A stretch of DNA of 64,000 nt. Origin: Marinibaculum pumilum (GTDB taxonomy: Bacteria; Pseudomonadota; Alphaproteobacteria; Ferrovibrionales; Ferrovibrionaceae). The notes under the pieces are model-generated. The model ran no database searches and was not told where the DNA came from. It was given only the letters and a program-made list of their open reading frames with translations. Below, in pieces: positions 1 through 9,040 of the stretch. Location: contig NZ_JBHRTR010000005.1 in assembly GCF_042646425.1 (NCBI RefSeq), positions 1-64,000 on the forward strand, given 5' to 3'. The first letter of the stretch is position 1, and the number at the start of each line of letters is the position of its first letter. Made by a program: the position numbers and the translations under genes.

Positions 1-101
1 CCTGCGCCCCGCCCGACAGAAAAAGCTGCTGCAAATCTACCGGCAACGCCTTGACACAAGCCGCCTCATATAAGCCCGGGGACGACGGGCTGCGGAAGCC
101 G

Positions 102-1052
102 CTACGCCTTCGGCGGCGGCACCGGCTTCGGCGGCCGCTCCGGCAGGATGCCCTTCGGCCGCAGGATCAGGACCGCCTGCAGGAACAGGCCGATCAGCAG
201 GGTCCGCAGCGCCGACGCCTGGGTGACCATGTCGCCGGGCAGCTGCTGCACCGCTGACTCCGTCAGGGTCCAGATCGCCCAGACCACGGCGGCGCCCAGG
301 ATCGCGCCGCGATTGTTGCCGCTGCCGCCGACGATCAGCATCACCCAGACCAGGAAGGTGGCGAACAGCGGGTCGAACGCCTCCGGGCTGATGAAGCCGA
401 CGAAATGGGCGTAGGTGGCGCCGCCCAGGCCCATGATCGCGGAGCCGAAGACGAAGGCCTGCAGGCGGAAGGCGGTGGAATTCTTGCCCATCGCCTGGGC
501 GGCGGGCTCGCGCTCGCGGATCGCCCGCAGCACCCGGCCCCAGGGCGAGCGGTAGGCGCGCTCGCTGGCCAGGTAGACCAGGCCCACCAGCAGCAGCACC
601 AGCAGCAGGAACAGGAATTCGCCGCCGCCGGGCCAGAGGTCGGTCAGCGGCCGCGGGATCCGCGGAAGGCCGCGCACGCCGTTGGTCAGCTCGGTGGCGT
701 TCTTCAGCACCAGGCGCACGATTTCCGCGATGCCGATCGAGGCGATCGCCAGATAGTCGGAGCGCAGCTTCAGCGTGATCAGGCCGATCACCAGTGCCAG
801 CAGGCCGGAGGTCACCATCGCCGCGAGCAGGCCGACCGGGAAAGGCAGGTCGAAACCGCCCAGATGCAGGTCCGTCGGCGCGGTGGTGACGATCGCGGTG
901 GTATAGGCGCCGACGGCAAAGAAGGCGGCGATGCCCAGGTTGAGCATGCCGGTATAGCCCCACTGGCTGTTCAGCCCGAGGGCCAGCAGGCCGTAGATGC
1001 CGACGAAGGTGAGGAAGAAGACCAGGTAGGAGAGCAGGCCGGCGAACTCCAT
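102..1052 (-). CDS. livM: Branched-chain amino acid ABC transporter permease LivM
   Basis: Inner-membrane permease of a LIV-type ABC importer; with LivH it forms the channel through which branched-chain (or related) amino acids pass. The 316-residue protein is hydrophobic throughout and carries the family core: an N-terminal membrane segment, the stretch with GLNSQWGYTGMLNLG near residues 26-40, and the cytoplasmic coupling region around RAIREREPAAQAMGKN. The length is normal for LivM. It is the last gene of livG-livF-livH-livM and starts 9 bases after livH stops, so it is surely co-transcribed. No periplasmic binding protein (LivJ/LivK type) lies in the window; it may sit beyond the left edge or elsewhere. 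Substrate specificity within the family cannot be read from the sequence. Confidence 0.95.
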   Translation of the reverse strand: MEFAGLLSYLVFFLTFVGIYGLLALGLNSQWGYTGMLNLGIAAFFAVGAYTTAIVTTAPTDLHLGGFDLPFPVGLLAAMVTSGLLALVIGLITLKLRSDYLAIASIGIAEIVRLVLKNATELTNGVRGLPRIPRPLTDLWPGGGEFLFLLLVLLLVGLVYLASERAYRSPWGRVLRAIREREPAAQAMGKNSTAFRLQAFVFGSAIMGLGGATYAHFVGFISPEAFDPLFATFLVWVMLIVGGSGNNRGAILGAAVVWAIWTLTESAVQQLPGDMVTQASALRTLLIGLFLQAVLILRPKGILPERPPKPVPPPKA

Positions 1053-1061
1053 CGGTCCCTC

Positions 1062-1973
1062 CTACAGGCTGCGGCCGGCGAACAGGCCGGTCGGTCGGAC
1101 GATCAGCATCAGCACCATGATCCCGAAGGCGACCGCCGGCTTGTAGGCCGGGTTCACCAGCGGCTCGTAGTCCGGCGGGATCGGCAGGGTGGACAGCTCC
1201 TGCGCGATGCCGATCACCAGCCCGCCGGCGATCGCACCATAGGGCTTGCCGATGCCGCCCAGGATGGTGGCGGCGAAGATCGGCAGCAGGATGAACCAGC
1301 CCATGTCGGGATGCAGGCGGGTATCCAGGCCGAGGAACACGCCGGCGGCACCGGCCAGTCCGGCGCCAATCACCCAGGTCCAGATGATCACCCGGCCGGT
1401 GTCGATGCCGGTCAGCCGCGCCAGGTCCGGATTGTCGGCCATGGCGCGCATCGCCTTGCCCATGCGGGTGTAGCGCAGGAAGACATGGACCGCGCTGACC
1501 AGGATCACCGCGCCGACCAGGATGCGGATCTGGTCCGGCTTGATCCTTAAGCCGGGCGGGCCGACCACGTCAGTGCCGAAGCGGACCGCCATCTGGATAC
1601 CGCTCTCATAGACCTGGTTGTCCGGGCCCCAGACGATCTGCACCAGGCTGCGGATGATCAGCGCCACGCCGAAGGAGGAGATCAGCAGGATCAGGCCGCG
1701 GCTGCGGCGCAGGCGGGAATAGAACGCCCAGTCCACCACCAGGGCCACCGCGATCGATCCCAGGATCGCAGCGGGAAAGGCGAGCCACAGCGGCAGCGCC
1801 AGGATCGTATAGACGGTGAAGGCGATATAGGCGCCGGAGGTCATCAGGTCGCCATGGGAGAAGTTGGCGAAGCCCAGGATGCCGAAGGTCAGTGAGACGC
1901 CGATCGCGCCCAGCGCGATGATGCTGCCCAGCACGATGCCGTAGATCAGCAGCTGCAGGATGTCGATCAGCAT
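1062..1973 (-). CDS. livH: Branched-chain amino acid ABC transporter permease LivH
   Basis: Second inner-membrane permease of the same importer. The 303-residue protein opens with LQLLIYGIVLGSIIALGAIG, typical of LivH, and contains the conserved cytoplasmic loop with RYTRMGKAMRAMADNPDLA near residues 168-186, where the ATPases dock. Eight or so hydrophobic segments are visible. It lies 39 bases downstream of livF and 9 bases upstream of livM, in the middle of a four-gene operon. Length and motifs are ordinary. Confidence 0.95.
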   Translation of the reverse strand: MLIDILQLLIYGIVLGSIIALGAIGVSLTFGILGFANFSHGDLMTSGAYIAFTVYTILALPLWLAFPAAILGSIAVALVVDWAFYSRLRRSRGLILLISSFGVALIIRSLVQIVWGPDNQVYESGIQMAVRFGTDVVGPPGLRIKPDQIRILVGAVILVSAVHVFLRYTRMGKAMRAMADNPDLARLTGIDTGRVIIWTWVIGAGLAGAAGVFLGLDTRLHPDMGWFILLPIFAATILGGIGKPYGAIAGGLVIGIAQELSTLPIPPDYEPLVNPAYKPAVAFGIMVLMLIVRPTGLFAGRSL

Positions 1974-2012
1974 CCGCGCGCTCCCGCCACGTGGGGCCTG
2001 GTCCGGATGCGG

Positions 2013-2717
2013 TCAGCCGCCAAGGAACATCTCCGCCACCTCGCTGTTCGCCAGCAGCGCCTGACCGGAATCCTCGTACCGGTTCCGGCCCATCGCCAGG
2101 ACATAGCCGCGATCGGCCATCGCCAGGGCCTGCTTCGCGTTCTGCTCGACCATAAGGATCCCGACGCCGGTGGCATGCACCGTGCGCACGATGTCGAAGA
2201 TCTGGTCCATGAATTTCGGGCTCAGTCCCGCCGTGGGCTCGTCCAGCAGCAGCAGGGCCGGCTCCAGCATCAGTGCCCGGCCCATCGCCACCATCTGCCG
2301 CTGGCCGCCGGACAGGGTGCCGGCCGGCTGCCGGCGCTTCGCCTTCAGCGGCGGGAACAGCTCGTAGATCCGCGCCTTCTGTTCGCGGATCCCGTCGCTG
2401 CGCAGGAAGGCCCCCATGTCCAGGTTCTCGTCCACCGACAGGCTGGGGAAGATGTTGTCGGTCTGCGGCACATAGCTGATGCCGCGGCGCACCACCCGGT
2501 CGGGCTTCAGGCCGGTGATATCCTCGCCGTGGAAGCGGATATGTCCCTGCCGGATCGTCACCAGGCCGAACACCGCCTTCATCGCGGTGGACTTGCCGGC
2601 GCCGTTGGGGCCGACGATGGCGACCACCTCGCCATCCTCCACCCGCATGGTGACCTCGTGCAGGATGTCGGCCTCGCCATAGCCGCCGGTGATGGCGTCG
2701 ACTTCCAGCAGCGCCAT
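2013..2717 (-). CDS. livF: Branched-chain amino acid ABC transporter ATP-binding protein LivF
   Basis: Cytoplasmic ATPase subunit of the LIV importer. From the start chosen (MALLEVDAITGGYG, 234 residues) the order is Walker A GPNGAGKS at about 36-43, ABC signature LSGGQRQMVAMGRAL, Walker B LLLLDEPTAGL, then the switch histidine. The frame is open for 40 more codons upstream, but that part reads as non-protein-like sequence and overlaps livG; the ATG at 2717 begins one base after the livG stop codon, which is the usual spacing in this operon. Pairs with LivG to form the ATPase dimer. Confidence 0.95.
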   Translation of the reverse strand: MALLEVDAITGGYGEADILHEVTMRVEDGEVVAIVGPNGAGKSTAMKAVFGLVTIRQGHIRFHGEDITGLKPDRVVRRGISYVPQTDNIFPSLSVDENLDMGAFLRSDGIREQKARIYELFPPLKAKRRQPAGTLSGGQRQMVAMGRALMLEPALLLLDEPTAGLSPKFMDQIFDIVRTVHATGVGILMVEQNAKQALAMADRGYVLAMGRNRYEDSGQALLANSEVAEMFLGG

Positions 2718-2718
2718 C

Positions 2719-3537
2719 TCAGGCCGCCCCGCCGGCCGAGAGACGGCTGCCGGCCGAGGACCCCGCCGTCTCGGCACTGCCGCCCAGATAGGCCTCCAGC
2801 ACCCGCGGGTCCCGCCGGATATCTTCCATCCGGCCATGGGTCAGGACCGTGCCCTCTGCCAGCACATAGACCGGGTCGCAGAGCCGCGCGATCAGGTCCA
2901 TGTCATGCTCGATGATGCAGAAGGTGTAGCCGCGCTCCCGGTTCAGGCGCTGCACCATCTCCGCCAGTTCGCCCATCAGGGTCGGATTGACCCCGGCGCC
3001 AGGTTCGTCGAGCAGCACCAGGCGTGCTTCCGTCATCATCGTGCGGCCCAGTTCCAGCAGCTTTTTCTGCCCGCCGGACAGGTTGCCGGCGCGTTCGTCG
3101 CGCAGCCGGGTCAGCTGCAGGAAGTCCAGCACCGACTCGGCCCGGGCGCGGTTCTCCTCTTCCTCCGCGCGGACGCGCCCCCACTGGACCCAGGAGGCGA
3201 GCAGCCGTTCCCCGGTCTGCGCCTGCGGCACCAGCATCAGGTTTTCGATCACCGTCATCTCGGCGAACTCGTGGGGGATCTGGAAGGTGCGGACGATCCC
3301 CATTCGGAACAGGGCGTGCGGCGGCAGGCCGGCAATATCCCTGTCCTCGAACAGGATCTGTCCCGATGTCGGACGCAGCGCGCCGGCAATCATGTTGAAG
3401 AGGGTCGTCTTGCCGGCGCCGTTGGGGCCGATTAGCCCGGTGATCGTGCCGCGGCCGATATCCAGGCTGCAGTCATGGACAGCCTGCAGGCCGCCGAAGG
3501 ATTTCGCGAGGTTTCGGATGGCGATCAATCTGCGCAC
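2719..3537 (-). CDS. livG: Branched-chain amino acid ABC transporter ATP-binding protein LivG
   Basis: The other ATPase subunit of the importer and the first gene of livG-livF-livH-livM. It has Walker A GPNGAGKTT, the signature LSGGQKKLLELGR, Walker B LVLLDEPGAGVNP and the LivG-type C-terminal extension. The start is uncertain: the frame is open to 3615, but similarity to ATPases begins at LIAIRNLAKSFGG, so the GTG at 3537 (272 residues) is preferred; a TTG at 3528 is the alternative. No strong ribosome-binding site decides between them. The 289 bases up to the MucR-like gene contain no gene I can support and should hold the operon promoter. Confidence 0.92.
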   Translation of the reverse strand: MRRLIAIRNLAKSFGGLQAVHDCSLDIGRGTITGLIGPNGAGKTTLFNMIAGALRPTSGQILFEDRDIAGLPPHALFRMGIVRTFQIPHEFAEMTVIENLMLVPQAQTGERLLASWVQWGRVRAEEEENRARAESVLDFLQLTRLRDERAGNLSGGQKKLLELGRTMMTEARLVLLDEPGAGVNPTLMGELAEMVQRLNRERGYTFCIIEHDMDLIARLCDPVYVLAEGTVLTHGRMEDIRRDPRVLEAYLGGSAETAGSSAGSRLSAGGAA

Positions 3538-3826
3538 GCCCCCATGGCGGTCCGATCCTCCCAGATCTGTCCGATGGTCCTGCAGCCGGTCCGCGAAACC
3601 GTCGCGACGGCGCAATTGTGGCGGGGTATGCGGGAAAAGGCCAGATCGGGCGCGGCTGGCATGGCCGGATGCGGCGGCAGGGAGGGGCAGGGGCTGGCCG
3701 GGCGGGAAGGGGACGAATGTCCTGCCGCCGTGACGGGCCCGATGGGCGGCCGTGCCGCCGGAAGGACGGGTGCGGAGGGACGGGTCAGCCCGGCTGAGGC
3801 ATGCCCGTGCCCTGCCGCGGACCCCT

Positions 3827-4270
3827 TTACTTGGCGGCGCTGGCGGCCGGCCGCTTGCGGCCGCGCTTGCCCAGGCCGATCTTCTTGGCGAACTTCGACC
3901 GCTGTGCCGCGTAGTTCGGCGCGACCATCGGATAGTCGGGCGGCAGGCCCCACTTGGTCCGATATTCCTCCGGGCTCATGCCGTAGGTCGTCCGCAAGTA
4001 ACGCTTCAGCATCTTCAGCTTCTTGCCGTCTTCCAGACAGATGATGTGGTCCGGCTGTATGGACTTTTTCACCGGCACGGCCGGCTTCTGCTGCTGAGCG
4101 GGGCTTTCCTCAGGATTGCCCACCGTCTCCAGCGCCGAATGGACGGCGCGGATCAAGTCAGGAATCCCGCTCGAAGCAATGGAGTTGTTGCCCACATAGG
4201 CCGACACGATCTTGGATGTCAGGTCCAGCAGCTTCCCATCGGGACCGTGTTCGGAATCGTTCTCCGCCAT
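3827..4270 (-). CDS. MucR/Ros family transcriptional regulator with an altered zinc-finger
   Basis: Short (147 aa) DNA-binding regulator of the MucR/Ros family, which in alphaproteobacteria controls surface polysaccharide, motility and cell-cycle genes by binding AT-rich DNA. The N-terminal half (to about 60) is the oligomerisation part (LTSKIVSAYVGNNSI), and residues 74-130 carry the family core DHIICLEDGKKLKMLKRYL followed by GMSPEEYRTKWGLPPDYPM and a basic tail. In Ros the zinc ligands are Cys-x2-Cys-x9-His-x4-His; here the equivalents are C78, D81, Y91 and Y96, so both histidines are gone. MucR-family members without zinc are known, so it may still bind DNA. It has its own promoter (4369-4397). 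Confidence 0.9.
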   Translation of the reverse strand: MAENDSEHGPDGKLLDLTSKIVSAYVGNNSIASSGIPDLIRAVHSALETVGNPEESPAQQQKPAVPVKKSIQPDHIICLEDGKKLKMLKRYLRTTYGMSPEEYRTKWGLPPDYPMVAPNYAAQRSKFAKKIGLGKRGRKRPAASAAK

Positions 4271-4368
4271 GTTGAATCTTTATCCCACCTTACCGTTCGA
4301 CCGAGTTCGACAGCGCCGCAGCCCTTACCACCGTCACAATTCTGATCAGTTTCTGGAATTACGGACGA

Positions 4369-4397
4369 TGGATAGTTTCGCAGGTTGCTTCTGTCAA
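4369..4397 (-). promoter_or_regulatory. Sigma-70-type promoter of the MucR-like gene
   Basis: Read on the minus strand: TTGACA, a 17-base spacer, then TATCCA. The -35 is a perfect consensus and the spacing is ideal; it points at the MucR-like gene and would give a leader of about 90 bases. The surrounding 4271-4639 interval is AT-richer than the rest of the window, as expected for a region regulated by a MucR protein, so autoregulation is plausible but not shown. Confidence 0.65.
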
Positions 4398-4639
4398 TTA
4401 ATCGTTAAGCGCATTTGACGGCAAACCCCCGAAAATTCCAGCTTAAACCTATCTAGTCGGTTGTTGCGTCGACATTGCGGGGGATTTTAATCGCAATCCA
4501 GGCAAATTTTATCCTGCACCCGAACCGCGACTCGTCTTGTCACGGACCGCATGCTAGGACCCCCACGACTGGATCGGATCGTTTCCCCGGGATGCGGTTG
4601 TTTCGTTTCGACACCGCTGCCTTGAAGGATGCAAAGAAT

Positions 4640-5119
4640 ATGCCCGTAAATAGCTCGGGTCCGCAGACCATAGTCGTGGCAAGTGATCATGCCGGCCTGC
4701 CATTGAAGGAGGTATTGAAAGCGGACCTCAAAGCCTCAGGATACAAGGTGGATGACCTCGGCACCCATGACGAAACCTCGGTGGACTATCCCGATTTCGG
4801 CATGGCTGCGGCGCGTGCCGTCGCTGCCGGCAAGGCCGATGCCGGCGTGATCGTCTGCGGCTCCGGCATCGGCATCTCGATCGCGGCCAACCGGATCGCC
4901 GGGGCGCGGGCGGCGGTGCTGCACGACAGCTTGACCGCCCGGCTGGCGCGGGAACATAACGACGCCAACATCGCCGCCTTCGGCGCCCGTCTGATGGGGG
5001 TGGAGACCGCGCGCGAGGCGCTGAAGACGTTTCTCGCCACGCCGTTCGACGGCGGCGAACGCCATCAGCGGCGGGTCACCAAGCTCGACACGGGCATGTC
5101 GGCCGGGGCGGCCGACTGA
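4640..5119 (+). CDS. rpiB: Ribose 5-phosphate isomerase B
   Basis: Interconverts ribose 5-phosphate and ribulose 5-phosphate in the pentose phosphate pathway, in the cytoplasm. The 159-residue protein shows VVASDHAGLPLK at the N-terminus, the DYPDFG segment, and VCGSGIGISIAANR, the RpiB/LacAB signature that carries the catalytic cysteine and the anion hole. The frame is open from a TTG at 4475, but the ATG at 4640 with AAGGA about ten bases upstream gives the normal family length, and the first 55 codons of the long version look non-coding. It lies 68 bases upstream of glyA on the same strand; rpiB-glyA-nrdR-rib is a common alphaproteobacterial order. Confidence 0.94.
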   Translation: MPVNSSGPQTIVVASDHAGLPLKEVLKADLKASGYKVDDLGTHDETSVDYPDFGMAAARAVAAGKADAGVIVCGSGIGISIAANRIAGARAAVLHDSLTARLAREHNDANIAAFGARLMGVETAREALKTFLATPFDGGERHQRRVTKLDTGMSAGAAD

Positions 5120-5187
5120 CAGGCTGCCCGGATCCCGGCCGGGATCGAAAGCGGCAGCAGCACGACTGAGACGAAAGGTTTGACGAC

Positions 5188-6489
<1,302 letters not shown>

Positions 6490-6504
6490 GCACCAGGCAA
6501 GGGA

Positions 6505-6531
6505 CCCGCCGGCATGGCACATGCCGGCGGG
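6505..6531 (+). terminator. Strong hairpin after glyA, without a U-tract
   Basis: CCCGCCGGCATG, a 3-base loop, then the exact reverse complement: a perfect 12-bp stem starting 16 bases after the glyA stop. No run of T follows, so it is not a classical intrinsic terminator; it may protect the 3' end of the glyA mRNA or act with Rho. Confidence 0.35.
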
Positions 6532-6710
6532 ACTGTGCCTGTTAGGCCATAGATCCTGTATATCTTGCCGAGCCGGCCACAATCGCTTGCTGTGGCACGG
6601 TGGACCGGTATGATTCCCGGCATTGCAATTCACGTGCGGCGTCGGCGCGCCCGCCCTGCGGGCCGCCCGCGCCGCTGTCCGTTTGACCGCGTGCGAGGGA
6701 GAGGGGCTCT

Positions 6711-7178
6711 ATGCGGTGTCCGTTCTGCGGCCATGACGATACGCAGGTAAAGGACTCCCGGCCGACGGAGGACAATACCGCCATCAGGCGGCGCCGCTAC
6801 TGCCCGAACTGCGGCGCGCGGTTCACGACCTTCGAACGGGTGCAGCTGCGGGAACTGACCGTCATCAAGAAGAACGGCCAGCGCACGCCGTTCGACCGCG
6901 ACAAGCTCGCCCGCTCGATGGAGATCGCGGTGCGCAAGCGGCCGGTCGATCCGGAGCGGCTGGAAAAGGCGATCAATTCCATCGTGCGCCGGCTGGAAAG
7001 CATGGGCGAGCAGGAGGTCACCTCCGACAGCATCGGCGAACTGGTGATGGAGAGCCTCGCGGCGATCGATCAGGTCGCCTATGTGCGCTTCGCTTCCGTC
7101 TACAAAAACTTCAGGGAAGCCAAGGACTTCGAGGCTTTTCTTGGCACCCTCAGTGAAGACGCGCCGCCCGAACGGTAG
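6711..7178 (+). CDS. nrdR: Transcriptional repressor NrdR
   Basis: Zinc-ribbon and ATP-cone repressor of ribonucleotide reductase genes that senses ATP/dATP. The 155-residue protein has the zinc ribbon at its start with C3, C6, C31 and C34, followed by RFTTFERVQLRE and the ATP-cone from about residue 49 to 139 (VIKKNGQRTPFDRDKL). GAGAGGGG lies just upstream of the ATG. It sits 9 bases before ribD, the usual alphaproteobacterial arrangement glyA-nrdR-ribD, so it probably heads or shares the riboflavin transcript. No NrdR box is obvious nearby; none of the nrd targets is in the window. Confidence 0.96.
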   Translation: MRCPFCGHDDTQVKDSRPTEDNTAIRRRRYCPNCGARFTTFERVQLRELTVIKKNGQRTPFDRDKLARSMEIAVRKRPVDPERLEKAINSIVRRLESMGEQEVTSDSIGELVMESLAAIDQVAYVRFASVYKNFREAKDFEAFLGTLSEDAPPER

Positions 7179-7187
7179 GGAGGGCGG

Positions 7188-8384
7188 ATGACCGGCGGGC
7201 CCGGCGGCGGCAGCCTGGCGGGGCCGGATGTGTCGGCGCTACCGCCCGCGACGCTGCCGGCGGCCGTACGGCTGGAGCATGAGCGCTGGATGCGGGTCGC
7301 GATCGGCCTCGCGCGGCGCGGTGCGGGCCGCACCTGGCCCAATCCAAATGTCGGCTGCCTGCTGCTGCGCGACGGGCAGGTCGTCGGGCGCGGCTGGACC
7401 CGGCCGGGCGGCCGCCCGCATGCCGAGGCGGTGGCCCTGGCCGAGGCGGGCGAACGCGCGCGCGGCGCGACTGCCTATGTCACCCTGGAACCCTGTGCCC
7501 ATCACGGCCAGACCCCACCCTGTGCCGAGGCGCTGGTGGCGGCCGGCATCGCGGCCTGCGTGATCGCGGTCGACGACCCGGACCCGCGGGTCGATGGCCG
7601 CGGCAAGGCGATCCTGCGTGCAGCCGGAATCGCGCTGGTCGACGGCATCTGCGCAGACGAGGCGGCCTGGACGGTGCGCGGCTTCCTGCAGCGCATCCGC
7701 AGCCTCCGGCCCTGGGTCACGGTCAAGCTGGCGACCAGCCTGGACGGCCGCATCACCGCCGCCGACGGCCGCAGCCAGTGGATCACAGACCTGCCGGCGC
7801 GGAACCATGGCCATCTGCTGCGGGCACAGCACGATGCGATTCTGGTCGGCACCGGGACCCTGCGTGCCGACGATCCGCAGCTGACCTGCCGGTTGCCGGG
7901 GCTGGGCGGCCGCTCGCCGGTGCGGGTGGTTATGGCCTCCGGCGCCGGCCTGCCGATGGACAGCCGGCTGCTGGCCGGGCCAGGGGACGGGGATGCGCCG
8001 CCGGTCTGGCTGGCCCACGGCGATGCATTGCCGTCCCACATGGCGGCAGAGCTGCAGCGCCGCGGGCTGCTGCTGCTGCATTGCGCCGGCGAAGCGCCCG
8101 GCGACCCGCGGCCGGCGCCGCAGGCGGTGCTGCAGGCGCTGGCGGCGCGCGGCATCACCAGCCTGCTGCTGGAGGGCGGGGCCGGACTTGCCACTGCTTT
8201 CCTGCAGGCCGGGCTGGCGGACATGTTCGCCTGGTATCGCGCCGGCCGGGTCCTGGGCGCCGGCGGCCTGCCCGCCCTGGGCGCGCTGCCCGCGGTCGAT
8301 CTGGCCACCGCCGCCGACTGGCGGCTGCAGGATCGACAGGCGCTTGGCGTCGATGTCCTGGAAACCTATGTCAGGGCGGGCTAA
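7188..8384 (+). CDS. ribD: Bifunctional riboflavin deaminase/reductase RibD
   Basis: Carries out steps two and three of riboflavin synthesis: deamination of the pyrimidine and NADPH-dependent reduction of its ribose. N-terminal deaminase domain (about 30-170) with the zinc motif HAEAVALAEAG and PCAHHGQTPPC; C-terminal reductase domain (about 175-398) with TVKLATSLDGRITAADGRSQWI and LLLEGGAGLATAFL. The first 25 residues are a Gly/Ala-rich extension with no family match; M1 at 7188 has GGGAGG before it, so it is kept. First of four rib genes in a row. Confidence 0.96.
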   Translation: MTGGPGGGSLAGPDVSALPPATLPAAVRLEHERWMRVAIGLARRGAGRTWPNPNVGCLLLRDGQVVGRGWTRPGGRPHAEAVALAEAGERARGATAYVTLEPCAHHGQTPPCAEALVAAGIAACVIAVDDPDPRVDGRGKAILRAAGIALVDGICADEAAWTVRGFLQRIRSLRPWVTVKLATSLDGRITAADGRSQWITDLPARNHGHLLRAQHDAILVGTGTLRADDPQLTCRLPGLGGRSPVRVVMASGAGLPMDSRLLAGPGDGDAPPVWLAHGDALPSHMAAELQRRGLLLLHCAGEAPGDPRPAPQAVLQALAARGITSLLLEGGAGLATAFLQAGLADMFAWYRAGRVLGAGGLPALGALPAVDLATAADWRLQDRQALGVDVLETYVRAG

Positions 8385-8395
8385 GAGATGCGGTC

Positions 8396-9040
8396 ATGTT
8401 CACAGGAATCATCACGGATGTCGGTAGCGTGCGCAGCATCGAGCGGCGGGGGGATATCCGCGTCGTCATCGCCACTGCCTACGACACCGACTCGATCGAT
8501 ATCGGCGCCTCCATCGCCTGCAGCGGGCCCTGCCTGACCGTCGTCGACAAGGGCGGGGACTGGTTCGCCGTCGACGTCTCGGCGGAGACCATGGCCTGCA
8601 CCGCGCTGGACGCCTGGCAGCCCGGCGCCCGGGTCAATCTGGAACGCTCCCTGCGGGTGGGCGAGGAACTGGGCGGCCATATCGTCACCGGCCATGTCGA
8701 CGGCGTGGGCGAGATCGTCGCCATGCAGCCGGAAGGGGATTCGCTGCGGCTCGCCATCCGCATTCCCGCGACGATTGCGCCGTTTGTCGCGCCGAAGGGT
8801 GCGATCGCGATGGACGGCATCTCGCTGACCGTCAACGAGGTCGAGCCGGATACCGGGGAGGGGCCGCGGTTCGGGGTCAATATCATTCCGCATACCCAGG
8901 CGAAGACCACCCTTGGGGCGGCGGCGCCGGGGATGCGGGTGAACCTGGAGATCGACATCCTCGCCCGCTATATCTCGCGGCTGGCGGGGCCGCATCTGCG
9001 CGCCGCAGGGGCGGCCCCCCCATCACTGGAACGGCCATGA
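8396..9040 (+). CDS. ribE: Riboflavin synthase alpha chain
   Basis: Dismutates two molecules of 6,7-dimethyl-8-ribityllumazine to riboflavin and a pyrimidine that re-enters the pathway. The 214-residue protein begins MFTGIITDVGSV, the hallmark of the family, and is built of two homologous lumazine-binding barrels (about 1-95 and 96-200), the second with GHIVTGHVDGVGEI. The upstream part of this reading frame belongs to ribD in another frame, so the start is the ATG at 8396, 11 bases after ribD. The stop overlaps the next start as ATGA, which implies translational coupling with ribBX. Confidence 0.95.
   Translation: MFTGIITDVGSVRSIERRGDIRVVIATAYDTDSIDIGASIACSGPCLTVVDKGGDWFAVDVSAETMACTALDAWQPGARVNLERSLRVGEELGGHIVTGHVDGVGEIVAMQPEGDSLRLAIRIPATIAPFVAPKGAIAMDGISLTVNEVEPDTGEGPRFGVNIIPHTQAKTTLGAAAPGMRVNLEIDILARYISRLAGPHLRAAGAAPPSLERP

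Noticed and set aside
51..74. Promoter at the left end (TTGACA with TATAAG).
   Set aside because: The spacer is only 12 bases.
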